Counted from the stretch's first letter, positions 23,798 to 32,124 are shown. The stretch: 64,000 bases of DNA from Cellulomonas cellasea (GCF_030372105.1 NZ_JAUDBQ010000007.1:1-64000), one strand, 5' to 3'. The notes: generated from the letters alone by a model not told the origin. A program made the numbers and translations.

Positions 23798-25039
23798 GTG
23801 GCCCGGTCGATCCTGGTCGGCGAGGTCCGCACCGGGCGTCGCATCACACAGATCCCCGTGTCGGACGCGTCGTGGTCGATGGCGCACCGCGGCACGGGGC
23901 AGATCAGCGCGAGAATCCCGCTGCGGGCGGAGGAGTTCCGGGAGCTGGATCGGACCTGGTTCGGTGGCCTCTACCCGGGCGGCGACGTGTTCCCAGGCCC
24001 GGCGACGTTCCCGATGGAGGCGACTCCGGTGTGGCGTCCTGGGCCGCTGATCCGTGAGGAGTTCCTGGCGGCCGTCGAGCCGGCGAGGTGCTTCCTGGCG
24101 GTGATCGAGGGCGATGTGGTCCTCGAGGCCGGCCCGATCTGGACGTGGGACTACGACGACGCCAGCGGGATCCTGACTGTCGGCGCGCTGGGCCTGCGGT
24201 CGATCTTCGACCACCGGATGGTGATGGGCGTCCTCGCGGACCCGCGCCTTGCTGCCCAGTGGCAGGTGACGTACCCGGGGATGTCACTCGGGACGATCGC
24301 GAAACGGCTGGTGCAGCTCGCACAGTCGCACACGGGTGGCGCGCTGCCGATCGTGCTGCCCGCCGACCAGGCTGGAACACGGGAGCGCACGTACCGCGGG
24401 CACGAGGTCGCGACGGTCCTGCAGAGGCTCGACGAGCTCTCGGGTGTCATTGGCGGCCCGGACATTGCGTTCGAGCCGAGGTTGACGGTCGACCGACTGG
24501 GTGTCGAGTGGGTCATGCGTACCGGCACGGAGGCCGACCCGCTGCTGCACCAGGTGGGCGACGATCACGTCTGGGACATGCGCGTCCCCCGTGGTGGCGT
24601 GTCGGGGATCTCGGTGCGGCGTGACGCGACCGGACTGGCGGGGCGGGCGTGGGAGACGGGCTCGGGGATGGATGAGGCGCTGCTCATGGCGGCCGCCGAG
24701 GACTCCCACTTGATCGACCATGGATTCCCGCTGCTGGAGGTGTCGGAGGCGCGCTCGTCGGTCGAGCGGCAGGAGACGCTGGACTCGTGGGCATCTGGTC
24801 GTCTCGCGGCCAGCGCACGCCCTGAGATGACGTGGAAGTTCACGGTCGACGCGGACTCGATGCCGCGCCTGGGCACGTACCGCCCCGGCGACTGGGCGCG
24901 CATCTGGACGCCTGAGGATCACCCCCTGCTGTCACTCCTGGTGCCGGGTGGGTTCCATCGGGTCCGCATCCTCAGCATCTCCGGCGGCCTGGGTTCGACG
25001 GTCACGATCACGACGGCACCGATGGTGGAGGTTCGATGA
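23798..25039 (+). CDS. Tail-associated (Tal/gp27-like) minor tail protein
   Basis: 413 residues from GTG 23798, two bases after the preceding stop. The protein is rich in Trp and Gly with a hub-like pattern (CFLAVIEGDVVLEAGPIWTW, YRGHEVATVLQRLDELSGVI, LLVPGGFHRVRILSISGGLG). Similar actinophage proteins follow Dit and close the distal end of the tail. It overlaps the next gene by ATGA. Confidence 0.72.
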   Translation: MARSILVGEVRTGRRITQIPVSDASWSMAHRGTGQISARIPLRAEEFRELDRTWFGGLYPGGDVFPGPATFPMEATPVWRPGPLIREEFLAAVEPARCFLAVIEGDVVLEAGPIWTWDYDDASGILTVGALGLRSIFDHRMVMGVLADPRLAAQWQVTYPGMSLGTIAKRLVQLAQSHTGGALPIVLPADQAGTRERTYRGHEVATVLQRLDELSGVIGGPDIAFEPRLTVDRLGVEWVMRTGTEADPLLHQVGDDHVWDMRVPRGGVSGISVRRDATGLAGRAWETGSGMDEALLMAAAEDSHLIDHGFPLLEVSEARSSVERQETLDSWASGRLAASARPEMTWKFTVDADSMPRLGTYRPGDWARIWTPEDHPLLSLLVPGGFHRVRILSISGGLGSTVTITTAPMVEVR

Positions 25040-25884
25040 GCGACCTGTACGCGACACCGATCGCACAGCAGTACCCGCATCACCCGGAGAATGGCGTCGC
25101 GAAGCTCGTCGGGGTCGTCAAGAGCCAGGGTGAGAAGATCCGGGAGGCCACGTCGAACTTGCTGCGGTCGGCGGGCATCTGGGTTGCGCCGTCGGGGATG
25201 ACGATCAAGTCGTCCCTGACGGTCGAGGGCGACCTGGCCGCGACGGGCTCGACGCAGATCGACGGCACGCTGGACGTGGGCGCGCAGACGACCATCGGCG
25301 GGACGCTGGGCGTGACGGGGGTGACGACGCTCGGGGCCGCGACATCGGTCACCGGCGAGCTCAGTGTGACGGGTAGCGCGACGTTCTCGGGCGACACGGA
25401 GATCGGCGGCAACGCGCGGATCACCGGGACGCTCTCGCTGCCCGCCGGGATCATCGACAACGACGCGCTCATGAATCCGATTCAATTCGTTGACGTGTTC
25501 GCGAGTGATTCAGGGCTCAACTACTCGACGAGCCAGACGTCCCTGGCGACATGCACGCTTACAGTCCCTGCTGGATTCACGAAGTTCACGTTCTCCGGGG
25601 CGGGAATCGCTCGCTGCTACAACACGTCCGGAGCAACTGTCTATCTGTACACACAGACTCGCTCCAAGGTGGTTGGTCGGAACACCTGGTCGGGCGCTAC
25701 CTGCCAGGACACCGTCGCGAACGGGTTCCAATCGACCGTTTCTGCACCGCACTCTGTGACGCACCCCATCCCCCCTGAGTCAACGCAAGTCCAGGTTTGG
25801 GTGGACGTCCAAACGACCGCCAGCGTCGCGGCGCATGCGTCCAACTTCGTGACGGTCGAAGGCGTGGCCTTCTTTAGCCGCTAA
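25036..25884 (+). CDS. Minor tail protein with repetitive beta-structure
   Basis: 282 residues. After an N-terminal helix it has a run of short repeats rich in Gly, Thr and Val between residues 55 and 135 (GDLAATGSTQIDGTLDVGAQ, TIGGTLGVTGVTTLGAATSV), the pattern of a beta-helical fibre shaft. The C-terminal 130 residues form a separate domain with several Cys (ATCTLTVPAG, TCQDTVANG), perhaps receptor-binding. Its stop codon overlaps the antisense gene at 25874. Confidence 0.72.
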   Translation: MSDLYATPIAQQYPHHPENGVAKLVGVVKSQGEKIREATSNLLRSAGIWVAPSGMTIKSSLTVEGDLAATGSTQIDGTLDVGAQTTIGGTLGVTGVTTLGAATSVTGELSVTGSATFSGDTEIGGNARITGTLSLPAGIIDNDALMNPIQFVDVFASDSGLNYSTSQTSLATCTLTVPAGFTKFTFSGAGIARCYNTSGATVYLYTQTRSKVVGRNTWSGATCQDTVANGFQSTVSAPHSVTHPIPPESTQVQVWVDVQTTASVAAHASNFVTVEGVAFFSR

Positions 25885-26251
25885 TGCCTGACGGGAAGCC
25901 GCCTTCGTTCGGGGGTGGAGGTGACCCGAGGTCAAGGTCGCGGGGAGGGACTGCGACATCCCCGGATGCGCTCGGCGCCTCAGGAGCTGCTGGCTCGGGC
26001 TCCACAGCGGGCACCGGCTCCGGCGCAACCACAGCGGGCTCCTCGACGACGGGCTCAGGGCTCACGGTGACCTCCACGGTCAGCTCGGGCGTCGGAGTGG
26101 GCGTCGGCTCAGGCGTCGGCGTCGCGCTGACGCTCGGCGTCGGCGTGGGCTCCGGCGCGTTGTCCGCGTTCGCCGCGGCGATCCCCGCGAACGCCAGCCC
26201 CGCCGCGACAACGGTCCCCGTCGCGCCTATCACGATCCCCCTGGTCTGCAT
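25874..26251 (-). CDS. Secreted Pro/Thr-rich protein (moron)
   Basis: 125 residues from ATG (complement of 26249-26251). The first 30 residues form a signal peptide-like segment (IVIGATGTVVAAGLAFAGIA ending ANADNA). The rest is Pro/Thr/Glu-rich (PEPTPTPSVSATPTPEPTPT) without a folded domain. Third codon positions are almost all G/C on this strand and not in the overlapping + frame (25884-26258), which decides the strand. It opposes the late operon and may be expressed from the lysogen as a cell-wall-exposed protein. Function unknown. Confidence 0.6.
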   Translation of the reverse strand: MQTRGIVIGATGTVVAAGLAFAGIAAANADNAPEPTPTPSVSATPTPEPTPTPTPELTVEVTVSPEPVVEEPAVVAPEPVPAVEPEPAAPEAPSASGDVAVPPRDLDLGSPPPPNEGGFPSGISG

Positions 26252-26330
26252 CCCATGACCGTACCGCGAGACACCGACATGCCGGGAGGCGACATGCACG
26301 AGATCACCCAGACGGCGTGGGAGGTGTGCG

Positions 26331-26627
26331 ATGCCCGATGAGGCCGCAACGCTCGCAGTCGTAGTTGCCCGACTCGACGACCTGCGCGGGGATGTCTCCC
26401 GCCTCAGCGACACACTCACCGCCCAGCGCGGCGAGCTCGTCGGTCGCGGCGAGTGGATGATGCGCAATCAGCATGTGGACTCGGTCACCGCCGGGCTCGG
26501 TCGAGAGATTGGCGACCTGCGCGGCGACGTCCGCTCCCGCCGCCTGCCCTGGCCCTCCGTCGCCGCCGCCATCGTCTCGATCGCGGCCCTCGGGCTGACG
26601 GTCACCCAGGCGATGGGAGGCGCGTGA
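26331..26627 (+). CDS. Membrane protein beside the lysis genes
   Basis: 98 residues from ATG 26331 with GGGAGG six bases upstream. The N-terminal 70 residues form a charged coiled coil (VARLDDLRGDVSRLSDTLTA), and one transmembrane helix lies near the C-terminus (PSVAAAIVSIAALGLTVTQA). This layout is common for small proteins next to actinophage endolysins and may help holin function. It ends with a TGATG overlap on the endolysin. A 15-codon frame at 26294-26341 precedes it and is not called. Confidence 0.7.
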   Translation: MPDEAATLAVVVARLDDLRGDVSRLSDTLTAQRGELVGRGEWMMRNQHVDSVTAGLGREIGDLRGDVRSRRLPWPSVAAAIVSIAALGLTVTQAMGGA

Positions 26628-27526
26628 TGGCCTACGCCAACGGGCGCCTGCCGGCCAGCGCGCTGGCGGTCATCCCCGGCACGTCCCGGCGAGTCCGGGC
26701 CGACCTGCTGCCGCAGACGATCGCGCTTCGCGCCGCGTTCCGGGAGCAGTTCGGCAGGGACCTGATTATCACCGACGGGTACCGCTCCTATGAGGAGCAG
26801 GTCGCCACGAAGGCGCTGAAGGGGTCGTTCGCCGCCACCCCGGGCAAGTCGGTCCACGGATGGGGCGCGGCGCTCGACCTGGGTAGCGGCGTCAACTTCT
26901 CGCTGACCAGCCCAGAGCACCGGTGGATGCGGGAGAACGGCCCCCGGTTCGGCTGGGTCAATCCCGACTGGGCGCGCGACAGCAATCCCGCGAACGGGCA
27001 GTTCGAGCCGTGGCACCACGAGGCTGTCGGCGTCGTCCCCGTCTCGTCGTACATCAGCCTTCCCGGCGCCGTCCCCCACATCCCGGGCGTGAGCGCCCCC
27101 ACCCCGATCGACCTGACAGGAGACCTGATCATGGACGCCGAAGCCCGCGCCGCGTTCGACAACCAGAACCAGTACGCGGAGAAGATCCTGGCGAGGATCG
27201 ACGCTCGCGCCGGCAACCTCGACCTCTACTGCGAGGCGATCAAGGGCCTCGTTGCCGACGTCCGGGGCGCCGTGCAGATCACCACGGACAACGCGTACTC
27301 CGGCGCGACGATCTCGCAGACGGTCCTGAACTCGATCGTCGACCCGTCACGCGGCCTCGCCGTACAGCTCGCTCACCTGTCCGCGGAGGTCGCCGCCCTG
27401 CGCGCGTCCGGCGCGACCACGGGGACAGTCGACGTCGCCGCCATCGCAGACACCGCCGCACGCGAGGCCCTCAGTGACCTCGCCGACGCACTGACCACCG
27501 CCGCCCAGCCCAGCCGAGGAGCCTGA
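26627..27526 (+). CDS. Endolysin, M15 D-Ala-D-Ala carboxypeptidase/endopeptidase
   Basis: 299 residues. The M15 (VanY-type) domain covers residues about 1-135. Zinc ligands fit H77 and D84 (SVHGWGAALDLG, the HxxxxxxD motif) and the catalytic Glu/last His lie in EPWHHE (residues 127-132). The C-terminal 140 residues (AEKILARIDARAGNLDLYCE and following) are helical and may bind the wall or multimerise. There is no signal peptide, so export needs the holin. It hydrolyses peptidoglycan cross-bridge or stem peptides at lysis. Confidence 0.9.
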   Translation: MAYANGRLPASALAVIPGTSRRVRADLLPQTIALRAAFREQFGRDLIITDGYRSYEEQVATKALKGSFAATPGKSVHGWGAALDLGSGVNFSLTSPEHRWMRENGPRFGWVNPDWARDSNPANGQFEPWHHEAVGVVPVSSYISLPGAVPHIPGVSAPTPIDLTGDLIMDAEARAAFDNQNQYAEKILARIDARAGNLDLYCEAIKGLVADVRGAVQITTDNAYSGATISQTVLNSIVDPSRGLAVQLAHLSAEVAALRASGATTGTVDVAAIADTAAREALSDLADALTTAAQPSRGA

Positions 27527-27528
27527 CC

Positions 27529-27786
27529 ATGACCACTGACCTCATCCCCGCACAGACACGCATCGCGGCCAAGCGCGGGTTCATCCGCACCGCTGCACAG
27601 TCGCTCTCGTCCGCGATCCCCACCGCCGCGATCGCGGTCACCCTCTCTGGCGACTGGGCTCTCGGGCTCGGGCTCGGGCTCGCTGGCGGTGTCGTCACGG
27701 CGGCACTCTCCGGCGCCGCGTCGTACTTCTCGATCCTCTCCAAGGGGATCCCCGAGGACTACGCGCCCGGTGCCCCGACAGCCTGA
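27529..27786 (+). CDS. Holin
   Basis: 85 residues, two bases after the endolysin stop. It has two hydrophobic segments (AIPTAAIAVTL and ALGLGLGLAGGVVTAALSGA) with a short turn and charged ends, the usual small phage holin design. It forms the membrane lesion that releases the endolysin. Called by position and topology. Confidence 0.75.
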   Translation: MTTDLIPAQTRIAAKRGFIRTAAQSLSSAIPTAAIAVTLSGDWALGLGLGLAGGVVTAALSGAASYFSILSKGIPEDYAPGAPTA

Positions 27787-27824
27787 CCTTCCCCCGCCAG
27801 CACCGGCCCAGCGAGGAGCATGAC

Positions 27825-29444
27825 GTGACGGTAGACGTGTCCGACTTCGGGACCTTCTGGAAGAACTACGACCCGAAGACCGGTGTCGGCGATCCCTCGA
27901 CCCCGGTCGCTGCTCCCACGCTCAACGAGCGCGAGGCGAAGTACGCGGCACTCCACGGCGCGATGGTCGGGTACGTCAACGCCGCTCGCGACTACGCCGA
28001 ACAGGCCGCGGCGCCGGCGGATGACCAGGTCGCGGGGCTCGTCGGCGCCGCTGGCACCGCAACCCGGGCGCAGCTCGACGCGCGGTATGCGACCGACGCC
28101 GACGTTGCCGACCTCGACGGCCTCACCCCGCAGCCCATCTCCGCCGTCCTGCAGCGGTCCCTCGGGAAGGTCATCCACGGCAAGGACTCCGCGGCGACGA
28201 CCGTCCGGGTGTACGGCATCGGGTCATCGGTGATGGTGGGTGGCGGGGTCACGGACTACGGGACTGACGGGCCGCTGCCACTGCTCGTGGCCCAACTCAA
28301 CGCCGCGTTTGCCCCGGTCGGCCCCGTGTCGTTCGTCGGCTACAACGACGGGCAGGACGGGTCGGCCGCCGGCGACTGGCGCGCCCGGTACACCGCCTGG
28401 GTGACCGCGAACGGCGTCCCGGACGTCGTGTACGTCGTGGCCGGGATGAATGACTTCGCACCGGCGGTATGGCACAAGGGTCAGACGTTCGACGCGAACC
28501 CTGGGCAGTCCGGCTTCGTCACCCTGTTCGAGGAGCTCTTGTCCCGGTGGCGTGCGGACGGGTGCGACATCATCGTGGCGACGACCCCGCACATGCACAC
28601 CGGCCGCGTGCCCAACGGCGGCGGGCTGACCACCGCGGAGCAGGTCGGCATCACCTACCCCGACGCCACGTACACGCCGAACGGGTCGCCAGGGAACGAG
28701 CACATCCGCAGCCTCACGCTCCCCGATGGGCGCACCGTCCCTTACCTGTACCGCTTCCGTCGCGGAAACCAGGCGATCCGGCTCCTCGCGGCGAAGTACG
28801 GCGCGCTGCTCCTCGACGCCGAGCGGACGTACTTCGATGCCGTCGCCACGTACGGCGAGGACGCGCTGTACAACACCGGGCAGTACAACCACCCGAACAC
28901 CTTCGGCATCGCCCGGTCCTACGGCGACGCCGGCCGGATCATCCGCAAGTCACTGCGGGACACCGCGACTGTCTCCCCTCGCCCGACCACCACGGTCTTC
29001 GACCCGATCCGCAAGGTGAAGGCGACCAACGCGAACCGCACCACGTCGACCCTGGCGACCGACCCGCAGCTCAGCGTGACCGCCCCGGTGCGGTCGAAGT
29101 GGCTCGTCAAGGGATCGCTGTACTTCACTGGCCCCGCCGACGGGGACGTCAACCTCAAGTTCGAGGTGCCGACCGGGACGGTTGGCCGGTGGGGTGTCAT
29201 CGGCCCAGGGCTCACGGCCTCGACGGTGACCGCAGATCCTGTCACGGCTAGGTCGTTCCCCATCGCGAGTTCCATCGAGGTGGGGTGCCACTCCTCCACG
29301 ACGGCGGTCGACGTGAGCGCCTACGTCGAGATCGGCGACACTGCGGGGACCATCGGCTTGCAGTTCGCGCTGTTCGCGTCGAGCGCCACCCCGTCGATCA
29401 ACCTGCAGGCGTACTCGCACCTCGAGTTCATCCGCGTCCAGTAG
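27825..29444 (+). CDS. SGNH/GDSL-hydrolase tail protein
   Basis: 539 residues from GTG 27825 with GAGGAG six bases upstream. Residues 1-115 form an attachment part. Residues about 125-375 are an SGNH hydrolase: nucleophile Ser in GIGSS (S134/S135), oxyanion residues GMND (G207, N209) and His in NHPN (H356). The C-terminal 160 residues are beta-rich, like a receptor or carbohydrate domain. It probably removes ester groups, for example acetyl groups, from surface glycans during adsorption. Placement after the lysis genes is unusual for a tail protein. Confidence 0.75.
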   Translation: MTVDVSDFGTFWKNYDPKTGVGDPSTPVAAPTLNEREAKYAALHGAMVGYVNAARDYAEQAAAPADDQVAGLVGAAGTATRAQLDARYATDADVADLDGLTPQPISAVLQRSLGKVIHGKDSAATTVRVYGIGSSVMVGGGVTDYGTDGPLPLLVAQLNAAFAPVGPVSFVGYNDGQDGSAAGDWRARYTAWVTANGVPDVVYVVAGMNDFAPAVWHKGQTFDANPGQSGFVTLFEELLSRWRADGCDIIVATTPHMHTGRVPNGGGLTTAEQVGITYPDATYTPNGSPGNEHIRSLTLPDGRTVPYLYRFRRGNQAIRLLAAKYGALLLDAERTYFDAVATYGEDALYNTGQYNHPNTFGIARSYGDAGRIIRKSLRDTATVSPRPTTTVFDPIRKVKATNANRTTSTLATDPQLSVTAPVRSKWLVKGSLYFTGPADGDVNLKFEVPTGTVGRWGVIGPGLTASTVTADPVTARSFPIASSIEVGCHSSTTAVDVSAYVEIGDTAGTIGLQFALFASSATPSINLQAYSHLEFIRVQ

Positions 29445-29458
29445 CAGCACCACACGAC

Positions 29459-29496
29459 ATCGCCCCCCGCTTGGCTTCGGCCAGGTGGGGGGCGAT
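29459..29496. terminator. Bidirectional terminator at the end of the late operon
   Basis: ATCGCCCCCC (29459-29468) pairs with GGGGGGCGAT (29487-29496), with TGGC/GCCA extending it inward around a TTCG loop. It separates the + strand late genes from the minus-strand gene at 29511 and could stop both. Confidence 0.75.
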
Positions 29497-29510
29497 TCGT
29501 GCGTCCGGGG

Positions 29511-30110
29511 TCACGCCACCTCGACCGCCCCACCCTGCCCCACCCACCGCGCCACCGTGCTCTTACTCACCCCGAGCACCCCAGCGATCGCCCGATGCGA
29601 CAGCCCCTCGACCTCCCGCAGCCGCCGAGCCTCCGCGACCTGGTCCACCACCTGTCCCGGCTCGTCCCGCTGCTGCCCCACCCCGGGACGCGCGATGGCC
29701 AGGTCCGCCACCGTGTGAGTCGCAGCCAGGACACCCAGGGGCGCCAGTGCCGCGAGCCCGGCGCCGACGAGGGTCCGCCAGTCGGCGACGTCACCCGTGC
29801 CGAGGACGTGCGACGCGTTCGCACCGACCGACACGAGAGTGAACAGGGCCAGCGCGAGCCACGAGAACCGCGTGCTCTCGCCCCGCGCACGCTGCACCAA
29901 GATCGCCAGCGTGTACGCCAGCAGCGCCCCGTCGACGAACACAGGGACTGCCCACCGCAACCACGTCGGCAACTCGGCCCACTCGGCGACCGCGACCAGG
30001 CCGGCGAAGGACACCGCGAACGACACGGCGCCGAGGGTCGCGACAAGGGCGACCGTCAGCAAGACGACGGCGCGGGTGTCGGGGTCGATGCGGGAGGCGG
30101 TGGTGGGCAT
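29511..30110 (-). CDS. DUF2637-like membrane protein with C-terminal helix-turn-helix
   Basis: 199 residues from ATG (complement of 30108-30110). Four hydrophobic segments (VVLLTVALVATLGAVSFAVS, then WLRWAVPVFVDGALLAYTLA, SWLALALFTLVSVGANASHV, LVGAGLAALAPLGVLAATHT) match the DUF2637 family of actinobacterial mobile elements. The C-terminal 50 residues hold a helix-turn-helix (LSHRAIAGVLGVSKSTVARW). It is the last prophage gene, next to attR, and is on the opposite strand to the late genes. A membrane-tethered regulator of element maintenance is plausible but unproved. No clear ribosome site precedes the start. Confidence 0.78.
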   Translation of the reverse strand: MPTTASRIDPDTRAVVLLTVALVATLGAVSFAVSFAGLVAVAEWAELPTWLRWAVPVFVDGALLAYTLAILVQRARGESTRFSWLALALFTLVSVGANASHVLGTGDVADWRTLVGAGLAALAPLGVLAATHTVADLAIARPGVGQQRDEPGQVVDQVAEARRLREVEGLSHRAIAGVLGVSKSTVARWVGQGGAVEVA

Positions 30111-30161
30111 GGCGGGGAACGTAGCGGGGGATCTCGGACATGGGAAGGGGTCGAAACCCAC

Positions 30162-30182
30162 TTGGCTACAGTGTTGGCTACA
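30162..30182. repeat. Paired 9-bp direct repeat near attR
   Basis: TTGGCTACA occurs at 30162-30170 and 30174-30182, a 12-bp period that puts both on nearly one face of the helix. The position between the last prophage gene and the tRNA suggests arm-type integrase or excisionase sites, or an operator for the minus-strand gene. Confidence 0.45.
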
Positions 30183-30210
30183 CCTGAGCACCCTCGGCCG
30201 AGAACGAGGA

Positions 30211-30247
30211 AGGCCCCGTGCCAGCGTGTGGGCTGGTCACGGGGCCT
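30211..30247. terminator. Terminator after tRNA-Thr
   Basis: AGGCCCCGTG (30211-30220) and CACGGGGCCT (30238-30247) form a 10-bp stem with an inner CCAGC/GCTGG stem. It lies 7 bases beyond the encoded CCA end of the tRNA and can stop transcription on both strands. It marks the area in which the right attachment junction must lie. Confidence 0.7.
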
Positions 30248-30254
30248 TTCCTTG

Positions 30255-30330
30255 TGGAGCCGCCTAACAGAATCGAACTGTTGACCTTCTCATTACGAGT
30301 GAGACGCTCTACCGACTGAGCTAAGGCGGC
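30255..30330 (-). tRNA. tRNA-Thr (CGT); probable prophage attachment site
   Basis: On the minus strand the acceptor stem GCCGCCT pairs with AGGCGGC, the D-loop carries AGCTCAGTCGGTAGAGC, the anticodon stem TCTCA/TGAGA encloses loop CTCGTAA (anticodon CGT), and the T arm GTTCGATTC is standard. The CCA end is encoded (30255-30257). The gene is intact. All DNA on its 3' side is phage and all on its 5' side is chromosomal, the usual result of integration into the 3' end of a tRNA gene. Confidence 0.95.
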
Positions 30331-30365
30331 ATCGTCGTTCTCCGGGGAGCACGGCGAGCGCGCCT

Positions 30366-30395
30366 ACTGTACCCAACGGAGGGGCCAGTCTCCAA
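30366..30395 (-). promoter_or_regulatory. Promoter of tRNA-Thr
   Basis: Read on the minus strand: TTGGAG (complement of 30390-30395), 18-base spacer, TACAGT (complement of 30366-30371). The predicted start lies some 28 bases before the mature tRNA 5' end. Confidence 0.5.
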
Positions 30396-30457
30396 AGCGG
30401 CGGACGCGACCCCTGGTCAGCGCACCGGAACGGCGTGCCAGGGGCGGCGGCCGATGG

Positions 30458-32059
30458 TCAGCAGCGGGTCCCGTCGGCGGGCGCCTCGCCGGTGAGCAGG
30501 TAGGTGTCGACCGCGTCGTCGACGCACTCGTTGGAGCGGCCGTAGGCGGTGTGCCCCTCCCCCTCGTAGGTGAGCAGGACGCCGGAGGACAGCAGCTCGG
30601 CGAGCGACTCGGCCCAGGCGTAGGGGGTGGCGGGGTCGTTGGTGGTGCCGATGACCAGGATGGGCGCGGCGCCCTCGGCGGCGTAGGAGTCGAGGCCACC
30701 GGCCTCGGGCACGGGCCACTGGGCGCAGACGACGCCCCCGTAGGAGAAGTAGTAGCCGATGGTGGGCGCCGCGGCCTGGATGTCCTCGGCGGAGGCCTGC
30801 ATGGACTCGAGGTCGGACGGGGAGCGGTCGTCGGCGCAGTTGATGGCCCAGAACGCCTCGGTGGAGTTCGACGCGTACGTCCCGTCGGACTCGCGCTCGT
30901 AGTAGGCGTCCGAGAGGGTCAGCAGCATGGAGCCGTCGTTGCGCATCGCGGCGCGCAGGCCTTGGGTGAGGAAGGGCCACCAGTCGGGGGCGTACAGGCT
31001 CACGGCCATGCCGGAGAACGCGAGGCTGCCGGTCAGCGGCCGGTCGGGGTCGTCGGTGGGCAGCGGGCTGCGGCGGGCCCGGTCGAGGATCTTCTTGACC
31101 TGGGCCATGCCGTCGTCCACGGAGCCGGTCAGCGGGCAGTCGGAGCCCGTCTGGCAGTCCTCGACGTAGGCGCGCAACGCGGACTCGAACCCGATGGCCT
31201 GGCCCTTGGCGAGCTCGTCGGCGGTGAGGGTGGGGTCCAGGGCGCCGTCCAGCACGAGGCGGCCGACTTTCTCGGGGTAGAGCGCGGCGTAGGTCGCGCC
31301 GAGCTGGGTGCCGTAGGAGTACCCGAGGTAGGTGAGCTTCTCGTCGCCGAGCACGGCGCGCAGCACGTCCATGTCGCGGGCGGCGCTGACGGTGTCGACG
31401 TGCTCCAACAGGGCGCCGGTGTTCTCCAGGCACGCCTGGCCGACGGTTCCGAAGACCTCCTCGGCGGCGTCGACGCCGGCCTGGGTGCTGTAGTCCGGGT
31501 CGGCGGAGACGATCTGGTCCATCTGCTCGCCGTCCACGCACGTGATCGGCTGGGACCGGGCGACGCCACGCGGGTCGAAGCCGACGATGTCGTAGCTCTC
31601 GATGACCTGCTCGCCGGCGCGGTCCAGCACCACTGTCGTGACGGCGTCCACCCCGGAGCCGCCGGGGCCGCCGGGGTTGATCAGCAGCGAGCCCAGCACG
31701 TCGGAGCCGGTGGCCGTCGACCGGTTCACTGCGAGCTCGATGACGTCGCCCTCGGGGTCGTCCCAGTCGAGCGGCACCTCGACGGTGCCGCACTCGAGGG
31801 CGTCGCACTGCGTCCACTCGATCTGCTGCTCGTAGAAGCGCGTCAGCTCGGTGGGCACGTCATGGGTGATCGAGGGCCGCTCGTCGCGTTCCGACTGGTG
31901 CTTGGGGCTGGTGCACCCGGCGAGGGCGAGCGCGCCGATCGCGGCCATGGCGACGGCGCTTCCCCCGCGGTGCGGGCGGCGCGAGCGGGCGCGTCCCTGG
32001 TCGGGGACCTGGGGGCTGGTGGGCATGGGGCGGCGCAGGTCACGGCGAGCGAGAGGCAC
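30458..32059 (-). CDS. Secreted lipoprotein alpha/beta-hydrolase (SlpD/E-like tripeptidyl aminopeptidase family)
   Basis: 533 residues from GTG (complement of 32057-32059); ATG 32026 is an alternative. A long basic N-region precedes a signal with lipobox LAGC, so it is probably a lipoprotein. The hydrolase core has the oxyanion segment NPGGPGGSG, the nucleophile elbow GYSYGTQLG (Ser), and the acid/His regions TTNDPATPY and GEGHTAYGR with C-terminal Cys residues. This matches the S33/SlpD-E family that removes N-terminal tripeptides in Streptomyces. It sits between tRNA-Thr and holB, an arrangement also known in streptomycetes. Confidence 0.88.
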   Translation of the reverse strand: MPLARRDLRRPMPTSPQVPDQGRARSRRPHRGGSAVAMAAIGALALAGCTSPKHQSERDERPSITHDVPTELTRFYEQQIEWTQCDALECGTVEVPLDWDDPEGDVIELAVNRSTATGSDVLGSLLINPGGPGGSGVDAVTTVVLDRAGEQVIESYDIVGFDPRGVARSQPITCVDGEQMDQIVSADPDYSTQAGVDAAEEVFGTVGQACLENTGALLEHVDTVSAARDMDVLRAVLGDEKLTYLGYSYGTQLGATYAALYPEKVGRLVLDGALDPTLTADELAKGQAIGFESALRAYVEDCQTGSDCPLTGSVDDGMAQVKKILDRARRSPLPTDDPDRPLTGSLAFSGMAVSLYAPDWWPFLTQGLRAAMRNDGSMLLTLSDAYYERESDGTYASNSTEAFWAINCADDRSPSDLESMQASAEDIQAAAPTIGYYFSYGGVVCAQWPVPEAGGLDSYAAEGAAPILVIGTTNDPATPYAWAESLAELLSSGVLLTYEGEGHTAYGRSNECVDDAVDTYLLTGEAPADGTRC

Positions 32060-32124
32060 TCCACCACCCTAAGCGGGATCGACCGCCCAGCCATGCCCGT
32101 CTGGGAAAGCCGACGGGCGATGTG

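Larger units (their letters stand above)
1..30258. mobile_element. Siphovirus-type prophage, left end truncated by the window
   Basis: The interval encodes a co-directional set of phage genes in standard siphovirus order: methylase, WhiB, SSB, RusA-like, replication initiator, HNH, TerS/TerL, portal, MuF, scaffold, HK97-fold capsid, connectors, major tail protein, frameshifted chaperones, tape measure, distal tail, endolysin and holin. The right border is set at the 3' end of tRNA-Thr, beyond which all genes are chromosomal housekeeping genes. The left border, integrase, excisionase and immunity repressor are not in the window. All structural genes are full length, so the late module looks intact. 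Whether the element can still be induced cannot be judged without the left end. Confidence 0.93.

Noticed and set aside
25884..26258. + strand Gly/Ser/Thr-rich frame of 124 codons
   Set aside because: Third codon positions are not G/C-biased and no ribosome site is seen; the minus strand gives a signal peptide and biased codons.
26294..26341. 15-codon frame (MHEITQTAWEVCDAR) with a good ribosome site before the 26331 gene
   Set aside because: Too short to support as a gene from one sequence, although GGGAGG precedes it.
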